This document shows, in pieces, positions 55,722-63,311 of a stretch of 64,000 nt of DNA. The notes under the pieces were generated by a model. It did not search any database and had not been told where the DNA came from. It saw only the letters and a program-made list of their open reading frames with translations. The DNA lies in NCBI GenBank assembly GCA_025056215.1, contig JANWWC010000002.1, positions 444,427-508,426 on the forward strand, written 5' to 3'. Numbering within the stretch: the first letter of the stretch is position 1; every line of letters begins with the position of its first letter. The DNA is from Cytophagales bacterium. Its GTDB lineage: Bacteria; Bacteroidota; Bacteroidia; Cytophagales; Flammeovirgaceae. A program made the position numbers and the translations under genes.

Positions 55722-56699
55722 ATGGAAATCATCAGACGTCCCCGAAGGAATCGCGTTTCGAGTGCAATACGCGCTTTAGTAGAGGAAACAACGCTTTCTA
55801 CCAACGATTTGATTTATCCGATATTCGTACAAGAAGGAAAGCAACAGCAATGGGAAATTGCTTCTATGCCAGGAATTTATCGATTTTCGCCCGACAGGTT
55901 GCTTTTTGAAATAGAAGAATGTATGAACATAGGCATTCGAGCAATTTGCCTATTCCCGAACATCTCTGAAGACAAAAAAGACAAAATAGGAAGTGAAGGT
56001 TGCAATCCGGAAGGATTATATCCTTCTACTATTCGAAGTATTAAAGCGCGCTTTCCAGAGCTCTGTATTATGACGGACGTAGCATTAGACCCTTATAGTT
56101 CTGACGGACATGATGGAATCTTTCGAGACGGAAAAATTTTGAACGATGAAACAGTAGAAATTTTAGGAAAAATGGCTCTTATACAAGCAGAAGCGGGCGC
56201 CGATTTGATCGGTCCTTCTGATATGATGGACGGAAGAGTGCAACATATCAGGCAAGTACTCGACCAGCACGGATTTATAGACGTAGGAATTATTTCTTAT
56301 ACTGCCAAATATGCAAGTGCTTTTTACGGGCCTTTTCGCGATGCGCTTCAATCGGCTCCTAAGCAAGGCGACAAAAAAACTTATCAAATGAACCCTGCTA
56401 ACGCTAAAGAAGCCCTTTTAGAAGCAGAACTCGATTTTCAGGAAGGAGCGGATATACTCATGGTCAAACCTGCTCTTGCTTATTTAGACATCATTTATCG
56501 ATTAAAAGAAAAATTTTGCATTCCTATTGCTGCTTACAACGTGAGCGGGGAGTACGCGATGATAAAAGGAGCTGCTCGCTTAGGTTGGCTAGATGAGCAA
56601 AAATGCATGCTCGAAACTTTGTTAAGCATCAAACGAGCAGGAGCCGATATTATTTTGAGTTATTTTGCCAAAGAAGTAGCTTTAATTTTAAAGCACTAA
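55722..56699 (+). CDS. hemB: Delta-aminolevulinic acid dehydratase (porphobilinogen synthase)
   Basis: Condenses two ALA molecules in heme synthesis. RPRRNRVSSAIRALVEETTLSTNDLIYPIF start; the active-site lysines lie in AYTAKYASAFYGPFRDAL-type and ILMVKPALAYLDII-type loops; the metal region is IMTDVALDPYSSDGHDGIF, which has no CxC zinc triad and so fits the Mg-type enzyme. 325 residues is normal. Overlaps the convergent hisS by four bases. Confidence 0.96.
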   Translation: MEIIRRPRRNRVSSAIRALVEETTLSTNDLIYPIFVQEGKQQQWEIASMPGIYRFSPDRLLFEIEECMNIGIRAICLFPNISEDKKDKIGSEGCNPEGLYPSTIRSIKARFPELCIMTDVALDPYSSDGHDGIFRDGKILNDETVEILGKMALIQAEAGADLIGPSDMMDGRVQHIRQVLDQHGFIDVGIISYTAKYASAFYGPFRDALQSAPKQGDKKTYQMNPANAKEALLEAELDFQEGADILMVKPALAYLDIIYRLKEKFCIPIAAYNVSGEYAMIKGAARLGWLDEQKCMLETLLSIKRAGADIILSYFAKEVALILKH

Positions 56700-58069
56700 T
56701 GAGTTTCCAAAAAGGTTACCAATTCATGAGCAAAAAGTTGAATTTGATTGCCAGAGGTCATGTTTTTGAGAGTTACTTTGTTTTCAGCTATTTCATTACC
56801 GCCGGCTAGTACTACCCACTGCACTCTTTTGGTGTTTGCATAATCGAGTTGTTTTTTAAGTTTTACAGCGTCAGGATACATTTCAGCAGACTTACCTATT
56901 TTGCGAACTGCGTACATCAGTGGAAGCAAATAGCGAAACGATGCCTCATCAAATTGCGTAAACAGAACTTCTGTAGTTTTTTGCACTGTCTCGGGAAATA
57001 AATTGAGTTCGTTCATAACATCGTATAGTCTGTCTACTCCAAACGAAAAGCCTACTCCCGAAACGCCTTCTAACCCAAATGTTCCTGTTAAATTATCGTA
57101 TCTTCCGCCTCCGCTGATACTTCCTATTTGAACATTATTGACCTTTACTTCAAAAATAGTACCTGTGTAATAGGTTAAGCCTCGCGCTAAAGTCAGGTCG
57201 AGTTGTACATGTTGGAGAGGTAGGCCTGCCCATTCAGACCATTCTAATATGGTGCGCATTTCAGAAATTCCTATTTTACCGATAGCCGAGTCTCCAAAAA
57301 AAGAAGTTAAAAAAGAAAGTTTTTCAGAATTGTCTCCAAAAAACTGCAAAACAGGTTCTAATGCTTCGAGCGTTTGAGAAGAAAATCCGCGGGCAAGTAG
57401 CTCTTTTTGAACGTTTTCTTTTCCAATTTTTTCGAGTTTATCGATTGTTGCGCACAAGTCTCCTTCTTTTCCGCTCGCTCCTATTTTTTCTGCAATGCCT
57501 GCCAAAATTTTTCGATGATTAATTTTAATGGTATAATCGCAAATCGAGAGTTTTTGAAGCGTCTCGGTTATCATGCTTATAATTTCGACTTCACAAAGTA
57601 GCGAGTTCGTTCCGATAACATCGGCGTCGCATTGATAAAATTCGCGATAGCGACCTTTTTGCGGACGGTCGGCGCGCCATACAGGTTGAATTTGGTAGCG
57701 CTTAAAAGGAAACGTAATCTCATGACGATTCATCACTACATAACGCGCAAAAGGAACTGTTAGGTCATAACGAAGTCCTTTTTCAGCTATCTTAGGCAAC
57801 ATTTTTTTGGCTCCTTGCCGAAAATCCTCCTCTTTTACTTCTGCTAAATAGTCGCCAGAATTCAGAATCTTGAATAGAAGTTGATCGCCCTCTTCTCCGT
57901 ACTTACCCATTAAAACCGAAAGATTTTCCATAGCAGGTGTTTCAATAGGTTGAAATCCATGCTTTGTAAACACTTCTCTGATAGTATCAAAAATAAAGTT
58001 GCGCCTATTCATTTGAAGAGTGCCAAAATCGCGCGTGCCTTTGGGTAAGCTTGGTTTTGTAGTTCCCAT
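56696..58069 (-). CDS. hisS: Histidyl-tRNA synthetase
   Basis: Class II aminoacyl-tRNA synthetase. Motif 1-like FQPIETPAMENLS, motif 2 around YDLTVPFARYVVMN ... FKRYQIQPVWRADRPQKGRYREFYQCDAD, the histidine motif LARGLTYYTGTIFEV and motif 3 GGGRYDNLTG, then a C-terminal anticodon-binding domain. The ATG at 58069 is preferred over a TTG 21 bases upstream (457 residues). Its likely promoter (CACCTTTG at 58088-58095, one base off consensus) sits immediately beyond the terminator of the tracrRNA, so the two units are packed tightly. Confidence 0.96.
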   Translation of the reverse strand: MGTTKPSLPKGTRDFGTLQMNRRNFIFDTIREVFTKHGFQPIETPAMENLSVLMGKYGEEGDQLLFKILNSGDYLAEVKEEDFRQGAKKMLPKIAEKGLRYDLTVPFARYVVMNRHEITFPFKRYQIQPVWRADRPQKGRYREFYQCDADVIGTNSLLCEVEIISMITETLQKLSICDYTIKINHRKILAGIAEKIGASGKEGDLCATIDKLEKIGKENVQKELLARGFSSQTLEALEPVLQFFGDNSEKLSFLTSFFGDSAIGKIGISEMRTILEWSEWAGLPLQHVQLDLTLARGLTYYTGTIFEVKVNNVQIGSISGGGRYDNLTGTFGLEGVSGVGFSFGVDRLYDVMNELNLFPETVQKTTEVLFTQFDEASFRYLLPLMYAVRKIGKSAEMYPDAVKLKKQLDYANTKRVQWVVLAGGNEIAENKVTLKNMTSGNQIQLFAHELVTFLETH

Positions 58070-58123
58070 AATCGTAGAATTTTGGCACAAAGGTGAATAT
58101 TTTTTTTAAAAAACCCACAAAAC

Positions 58124-58151
58124 AAAAAAGCCCCATCGAAGAACGTGGGGC
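58124..58151 (-). terminator. Intrinsic terminator ending the tracrRNA
   Basis: GCCCCA (58130-58135) pairs with TGGGGC (58146-58151); on the minus strand the stem is followed by TTTTTTG (58123-58129). No protein gene ends here, which is what led to recognising the RNA gene. Confidence 0.85.
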
Positions 58152-58217
58152 GAGGAATAAAATTCCTGCAGAATGATCTTTATTGTGATAAGCTCAAAAG
58201 AAAGTTTTCGCAATTTT
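58124..58217 (-). ncRNA. tracrRNA of the type II-C CRISPR system
   Basis: On the minus strand in the gap between hisS and cas9. It has an anti-repeat: AAAACTTTCTTTTGA (58194-58208) is an exact 15-nt match to the repeat's complement, next a GC pairing (AGC), a bulge, and then CACAAT (58182-58187), which pairs with the first six repeat bases GTTGTG (one G-U). After it a small GGAAT-TTT-ATTCC hairpin, then the terminator stem GCCCCA/TGGGGC with six Ts. The 5' end is set by the likely promoter at 58223-58255. This fold is that of a II-C guide RNA. Length about 94 nt. A search for the RNA in RNA-seq would settle the ends. Confidence 0.85.
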
Positions 58218-58222
58218 AAGAA

Positions 58223-58255
58223 AAAAATTATCTTGCAACAAGAGTTTAACACAAA
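58223..58255 (-). promoter_or_regulatory. Candidate tracrRNA promoter
   Basis: On the minus strand TTTG (58252-58255), 21 bases, then TAATTTTT (58223-58230): one mismatch to TAnnTTTG. Its predicted start falls just ahead of the anti-repeat. On the plus strand, TTTT (58205-58208), N20, TATCTTGC (58229-58236) could be the cas9 promoter, overlapping the tracrRNA -7 box. Confidence 0.45.
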
Positions 58256-58259
58256 AAAT

Positions 58260-61200
58260 ATGGAAATACAAAAAAGTATCACAGAAAACCACGACATCGT
58301 ATTTGGAATAGACATAGGTTTTACTTCTATCGGATGGGCTGTGGTTTCAAAAAAGCAGCAAAAAATACTAGGAAGTGGATGTTATATCTTTCCAGTAGGT
58401 GTAAATGAGGATAGTTATAACAAAAATTACGCTGAAGAATCTAAAAATCAAACAAGAAGATTGGCAAGAAGTCTTCGAAGAAGGCTTTTTCGAAGAAAGT
58501 TGCGCGTAGTACAACTCTTATTTTTGTTAGAAGAAAACGGATTTTTTGCTTCTATTAAAAAACCTCAAAACCTTCGAGAGCAATACAAAAACCTGCCTAA
58601 AGCTGAGCGCTCGAGCTTGCTCAAAAAATTTTCGGCAGAAATTCAGCAATACATGCATCAAAACGGGTTTCTGAGCACCGATATTTATAGCTGGCGCGCT
58701 CAAGCACTCGATACTCGTATTGAACTCTGGCAATTAGGGCTCATTTTTCTGCAGTTCGCCAAACGAAGAGGCTTTAAAAGCAATCGAAAAGAAAAAACTG
58801 ACGAAAAAAAGAAAGGAGAAATTGAAAAAGCAATTTCTGCTCTTAAAGAAGAAATGCAAAAAGAAAACGTTCGAACGCTCGGAGAATACTTTTATAAGCT
58901 TATTTGCAAAAGTCCTCTTACAAACCGACAAGGAAAAAAAGACAGACCTATACAAAGAATACGCAATTGCTACACCGAAAGAAAGATGTATGAAGACGAA
59001 TTTGAAGCAATCTGGGAAGCACAAAAAAAATATTACCCTGATAAATTATCGGGCGATAAAAGTGGAGATGTGCGAAACTCGGAATTTTGCAAAACTTTGT
59101 ATTATCAAATTAAAAACTGGTGCATTTTTTTTCAACGCCCGCTCAAATCTCAAAAAAAATTAGTCGGGAATTGTACATTTTTACCTCACAAAAAAAGGTG
59201 TCCTATTGCTGCACTTGAATTTCAGGAATTTCGCATTTGGCAATTCTTAGGAAACCTTAGAATTACTACTACCTCTAAAAGAGAAGCTAAAAAAGCTCAA
59301 AATCAGCTTTCGTTATTTGAATCCCGCCCTCGCTACAATGAACCGCTCTCTTTAGAAGAAAAAAAGAAGCTCGCTCAACTTTTTTCTGAAAAAGAAAAAG
59401 TTACTATCAGCGACATTAAAAAGGAATTAGGATACGAAAACGCAAAATTCTCTGCCGAAAATATCGATTACAAAGGGAATGTTGTAAGAGTTGCCTTTAA
59501 AAAAGCATTCGGCAACAAGGACTTCGAAGAAATGGAAAAAGAATATAAACAAAAAGAAGCCCTCGACGAACAAAACTGTTTTAAAACATCAGAGCGCTTC
59601 AAAACCAAATTTTATAAACTCTGGAATGCTTTGCTCTTTGCTGATTCTACTTCATGGCTCCAAGAGTATGCCAAAAAGTTAGGATATTCTGAGCAACAAG
59701 CAGAAGAATATTCTAAAATTTTCCTACCAGAAGGATACGCATCTCTCTCTTTGGAAGCAATTCGCTCCATCTTGGCTTATATGAAAGAAGGATACGAATA
59801 TCACGAGGCTTGTATGTACGCAGGCTTTCACCATTCTAAACAAGAAATTCCCGTAAAAGGCAAAATTTCACCTAAAGACATTCCTAACCTAAGAGCTCCT
59901 ATCGTACAAAAGGCTATTTGTGAAACGGCTCGTTTGGTCAACCATTTAGTAAAAAAATTTGGAGAACCCGACCACATCAGAGTAGAAATGGCAAGGGAAT
60001 TCAAACAACCTAAAAGCGAACGAGAAAAGAGAGCAAGAAAAAACTACGAAATCAAAAAAAGAAGAGAAGAATACGTAGAATTACTCAAAAAGTACAAGCC
60101 AGATTGGAATATTCATCCCAAAAGTGATATTATTAAAAAGTTTGAACTGTGGCTCGAACTCGGTCTCGATGATGGAGAACTTAAAAACAAACTTATAGAC
60201 GATAGAAAGATTAATGAGTTTAAAAAATTTGCCAAAAAAGTAAACTCCAAAGACAAAGAAAAATATGCCCTTTGGCTCGAATGCGGACGAGTCTCTCCTT
60301 ACACAGGCAAAACCATCAGCCTTACCAAGCTCTTCAGCTCTGACATCGAAATTGAGCACATCATCCCTTACTCGCTTTCAGGAGATGACTCTATGACCAA
60401 CAAAACCATTGCCGAACGCGAAGAAAACGCTAAAAAAGGAAATCTCACAGCCTTCGCCTATATGCAATCCAAAGGAAAAAAAGAGCTCGACGAGTATATC
60501 GAAAGAATATCCGCATTTCCTAAATATAAACAAAAATACTTTCTGGCAAAAGAAGCTTCTGACGAATTCGCTAACGTAGATTTTCAGAGTACGGCTTATA
60601 TTGCCAAAGAACTCACTAAGCTTTTAAAATTGGTTTGTAAGAATGTCTACATTACCAACGGGAAAGCAACTGCCATCATCAGAAGGCATTGGGGTTTGCA
60701 CAATCTACTTCAAGAACTTTGGCAAGAACAAAACCTTTCTCAAGAACTACTCAGCTCCAACGAATCTTCTGACAATAAAACTGCACAGGAAGAAAAAATG
60801 AGAGAAGATCACAGACATCACGCCATCGATGCGATTGTAATTGCTCTTACCTCCCAAAGTATCTTCAATAAACTTGCGCGAGAAGCACAATTTTCCTCCT
60901 CAGGACATATGCGAGTAAAAGAAATTCCTTTGCCATGGGGAACTTTGAACTCATTCAGAAACGATGTAAACAAAAGCGTTGCCAATATTTTGGTAGCTTT
61001 CAGAAACAAAAAAAGGCTTCTTTCCAAAAAGAAAATTAAAAAAGGCAACTCTGTTACAATTTCGATCGTTCCTAGAGATAAATTGCACGCCGAAACCAAC
61101 TACGGCTTTGTGCAACTTCCCTGTGGTAGAAAGGGATACGTACAAAGAAAACCTTTAGCAGATTACTTTAATGACGTTGAAAATGAAGAAAAATCAGTGA

Positions 61201-61871
61201 AAAAGTGCGAAGCAATCGTAGATAGAAAAATAGCCAACATTCTTTTAGAACGCTTAAGAAATTACGATTTTAATGGAAAACGAGCTTTCTCTCAAGAAGC
61301 CATCCAAAAAGAACCCGTCCTGACCTATTCCAAAAAAGGCACTCCTAACCCTATCTACAAAGTGCGATTTTTTGTAGAAAGTAACACTGCTATACCACTC
61401 AAGCCTCATGAAAATCCTAAATTGTATGTAGAGCCTGATAACAACTACATGATGGCAATTTATAGAGATCCTCAAACCGATGAGCGCGTTTCTGAAATCG
61501 TTACTTTTATCGAAGCATTTAACCGAAAAAAAAGAGGAGAAGCAATTTTCGAACCTATTAAAAAGAAAGTAGTTCAGAAAAGAGAAATAGAGCTTCCTTT
61601 ATGGCTTACGCTTTCTAAAAAAGACATGTTCGTGCTCTACGACAATCATCCAGAAGAAATAGATTGGAACAATCCAGCAGATATTTTCAACCGTCTCTAT
61701 TACGTAATAAAAATGTCGGGAAATAACATCTATCTTGGCAAACATCACATCGCTAAAATTAATGCTGACAGAGATAAATTTCCTATAAAAAAGCTAATTA
61801 GCAGTAATAAATTCAAAGGAGTAAAAGTATTTCTAAGTCCGTTGGGAGAAATTGTAAAAAAAGTTGAATAA
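58260..61871 (+). CDS. cas9: CRISPR-associated endonuclease Cas9 (type II-C)
   Basis: RNA-guided double-strand DNA endonuclease; 1203 residues from the ATG at 58260. RuvC-I FGIDIGFTSIGWAVV has Asp18; an Arg-rich bridge helix follows (RRLARSLRRRLFRRKLR, about 62-78), then the recognition lobe (about 80-560). RuvC-II IRVEMARE holds Glu576. HNH carries His700 in IEIEHIIPYSLSGDDSMTNK and the asparagine of the ββα-metal fold in NAKKGN. RuvC-III HRHHAIDA holds His854 and Asp857. The remaining ~340 residues form the WED/PAM-interacting part. All catalytic residues are present. The frame is open to 58173, but that extension would run across the tracrRNA. No csn2 or cas4 follows, which makes it II-C. 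Confidence 0.97.
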   Translation: MEIQKSITENHDIVFGIDIGFTSIGWAVVSKKQQKILGSGCYIFPVGVNEDSYNKNYAEESKNQTRRLARSLRRRLFRRKLRVVQLLFLLEENGFFASIKKPQNLREQYKNLPKAERSSLLKKFSAEIQQYMHQNGFLSTDIYSWRAQALDTRIELWQLGLIFLQFAKRRGFKSNRKEKTDEKKKGEIEKAISALKEEMQKENVRTLGEYFYKLICKSPLTNRQGKKDRPIQRIRNCYTERKMYEDEFEAIWEAQKKYYPDKLSGDKSGDVRNSEFCKTLYYQIKNWCIFFQRPLKSQKKLVGNCTFLPHKKRCPIAALEFQEFRIWQFLGNLRITTTSKREAKKAQNQLSLFESRPRYNEPLSLEEKKKLAQLFSEKEKVTISDIKKELGYENAKFSAENIDYKGNVVRVAFKKAFGNKDFEEMEKEYKQKEALDEQNCFKTSERFKTKFYKLWNALLFADSTSWLQEYAKKLGYSEQQAEEYSKIFLPEGYASLSLEAIRSILAYMKEGYEYHEACMYAGFHHSKQEIPVKGKISPKDIPNLRAPIVQKAICETARLVNHLVKKFGEPDHIRVEMAREFKQPKSEREKRARKNYEIKKRREEYVELLKKYKPDWNIHPKSDIIKKFELWLELGLDDGELKNKLIDDRKINEFKKFAKKVNSKDKEKYALWLECGRVSPYTGKTISLTKLFSSDIEIEHIIPYSLSGDDSMTNKTIAEREENAKKGNLTAFAYMQSKGKKELDEYIERISAFPKYKQKYFLAKEASDEFANVDFQSTAYIAKELTKLLKLVCKNVYITNGKATAIIRRHWGLHNLLQELWQEQNLSQELLSSNESSDNKTAQEEKMREDHRHHAIDAIVIALTSQSIFNKLAREAQFSSSGHMRVKEIPLPWGTLNSFRNDVNKSVANILVAFRNKKRLLSKKKIKKGNSVTISIVPRDKLHAETNYGFVQLPCGRKGYVQRKPLADYFNDVENEEKSVKKCEAIVDRKIANILLERLRNYDFNGKRAFSQEAIQKEPVLTYSKKGTPNPIYKVRFFVESNTAIPLKPHENPKLYVEPDNNYMMAIYRDPQTDERVSEIVTFIEAFNRKKRGEAIFEPIKKKVVQKREIELPLWLTLSKKDMFVLYDNHPEEIDWNNPADIFNRLYYVIKMSGNNIYLGKHHIAKINADRDKFPIKKLISSNKFKGVKVFLSPLGEIVKKVE

Positions 61872-61884
61872 GATTTATGGAAAA

Positions 61885-61923
61885 GCGTTAAAAGTGCATC
61901 TATAATAAAAAAACTTTTAACGC
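61885..61923. repeat. Inverted repeat in the cas9-cas1 gap
   Basis: GCGTTAAAAG (61885-61894) and CTTTTAACGC (61914-61923) pair perfectly around 19 bases; flanking AAAA/TTTT extends it with a one-base bulge. It fills most of the 61-base gap. It could be an mRNA stability hairpin or a weak terminator; the T-run after the second arm is short. Confidence 0.6.
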
Positions 61924-61932
61924 CTTTTCGCC

Positions 61933-62856
61933 ATGATCAAACGAACGCTTTACTTTGGCAATCCCGCCTATCTTTGCAGGCGAGATGCTCAACTGGTGGT
62001 TAGAACGCCGCAAGACGAACAACCCAATCTCAAAAACGAAACAGTTATTCCTATAGAAGACATCGGAGTAGTAATTTTGGACAACGCTCAAGTAACTATC
62101 ACGCAAGCAGCCTTAGAGTCGCTCTTAGAAAACAACGTAGCGCTTATCACATGCGACGCCACTCATCATCCAGTAGGACTTATGCTCCCGCTCGACCGTC
62201 ACCACCGACAAAGTGCCTATTTTCAGGCACAAATTGCTGCTTCTGAGCCTCTCAAAAAACAACTATGGGCACAAACCGTAAAAGCTAAAATTCAAAATCA
62301 AGCTGTACTACTTGAGCGCGCTACCGGCATGAAAGCTACGCGCTTAAGGGAGCTAGCCTCTCAGGTGCGTTCAGGCGATGTGGATAACTGCGAATCAGCC
62401 GCATCGGTGTATTACTGGAAACATTTATTTAGCAAAGCTAACTTACCAGAACCTTTTAAGCGAAACCGAAAAGGACTACCGCCTAACAATTTGCTCAATT
62501 ACATTTATGCTGTCTTAAGAGCTATTGTCGCACGAGGATTGGTCAGCTCCGGGCTACTCCCTACTCTAGGAATCTTTCACCGCAATCAATACAACGCCTA
62601 TTGCTTAGCCGACGATATAATGGAACCCTATCGCCCTTTTGCCGATGCCATCGTCTTGGAAATCGTACTTTCAGGAGAACCTTATGAAGAAATCACTAAA
62701 GAAATTAAATCGAAATTGCTCACTCTCCCAGTTCAAGATATTTACATAGGCGGAGAAAGAAGTCCTCTAATGGTGGGCTTACAACAAACCACTGCATCAT
62801 TAGCGCGATGCTTCGAAGGAAAATCTCGCAAAATTGTATTCCCCGAATGGGTATAA
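61933..62856 (+). CDS. cas1: CRISPR-associated endonuclease Cas1
   Basis: Integrase that adds new spacers together with Cas2. 307 residues. N-terminal beta domain (RTLYFGNPAYL ... VIPIEDIGVVILDN), helical C-terminal domain with the metal-binding residues Glu154 (DNCESA), His216 (LGIFHRN) and Glu231 (DDIMEPYRPFAD), all present. The PIEDIGV-x-VLD and MEPYRP layout is the type II form. Lies 61 bases after cas9 and 27 before cas2, one transcriptional unit. Confidence 0.97.
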   Translation: MIKRTLYFGNPAYLCRRDAQLVVRTPQDEQPNLKNETVIPIEDIGVVILDNAQVTITQAALESLLENNVALITCDATHHPVGLMLPLDRHHRQSAYFQAQIAASEPLKKQLWAQTVKAKIQNQAVLLERATGMKATRLRELASQVRSGDVDNCESAASVYYWKHLFSKANLPEPFKRNRKGLPPNNLLNYIYAVLRAIVARGLVSSGLLPTLGIFHRNQYNAYCLADDIMEPYRPFADAIVLEIVLSGEPYEEITKEIKSKLLTLPVQDIYIGGERSPLMVGLQQTTASLARCFEGKSRKIVFPEWV

Positions 62857-62883
62857 TTGACATAACACTCAAATTTTTTTCAT

Positions 62884-63213
62884 ATGGTTTTCAATGAATA
62901 TAGAATTATGTGGGTTACTGTTTTTTTCGACCTACCTACCAAAACCAAAAAAGACCGCAAGCAATATGAAATATTTCGCAAAAAATTGCTTCGCGATGGC
63001 TTTAGAATGATTCAGTTCTCTGTTTATGCTCGCCACTGCTCCTCAAAAGCTAATGCAGAGGTACACGTCTCTCGCGTAAAATCTTGGCTCCCTCCTAAAG
63101 GACACGTTATCATTTTCACAATTACCGATAAACAATTTGGAATGATGGAAATTTTTCACGCGGGAATGCGCGTAGATACCCCTCCGCCGCCCGAACAACT
63201 GATGCTCTTCTAA
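62884..63213 (+). CDS. cas2: CRISPR-associated endoribonuclease Cas2
   Basis: Structural partner of Cas1 in spacer integration. 109 residues. Ferredoxin-like start with VTVFFDLPTKTKKDRK, the conserved Asp at residue 16, then FRKKLLRDGFRMIQFSVYAR, and a C-terminal beta strand with proline-rich tail PPPPEQLMLF, as in the long type II form. An ATG at 62908 is an alternative. Last cas gene, about 100 bases before the array. Confidence 0.96.
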   Translation: MVFNEYRIMWVTVFFDLPTKTKKDRKQYEIFRKKLLRDGFRMIQFSVYARHCSSKANAEVHVSRVKSWLPPKGHVIIFTITDKQFGMMEIFHAGMRVDTPPPPEQLMLF

Positions 63214-63220
63214 CTCTTTC

Positions 63221-63276
63221 TTAAAATAAAAAACCGCTCAATTACGTGCGTTTTTTTACATCGTAAAAGAGCGGTT
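63221..63276 (-). terminator. Terminator at the cas2-proximal end of the array
   Basis: AACCGCTC (63232-63239) pairs with GAGCGGTT (63269-63276), with a further ACG...CGT inside the loop. On the minus strand the stem is followed by TTTTTTATTTTAAG (63220-63233). On the plus strand no T-run follows. It therefore ends transcripts coming from the array, not the cas operon. Confidence 0.7.
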
Positions 63277-63311
63277 AATTCATTAACTTTCAGCAGTTTA
63301 ACCCGAAAAAT

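Noticed and set aside
58173..58259. A 29-codon N-terminal extension of cas9
   Set aside because: It would lie across the tracrRNA and its promoter, has no Cas9-like residues, and the ATG at 58260 starts 17 residues before the RuvC-I aspartate.
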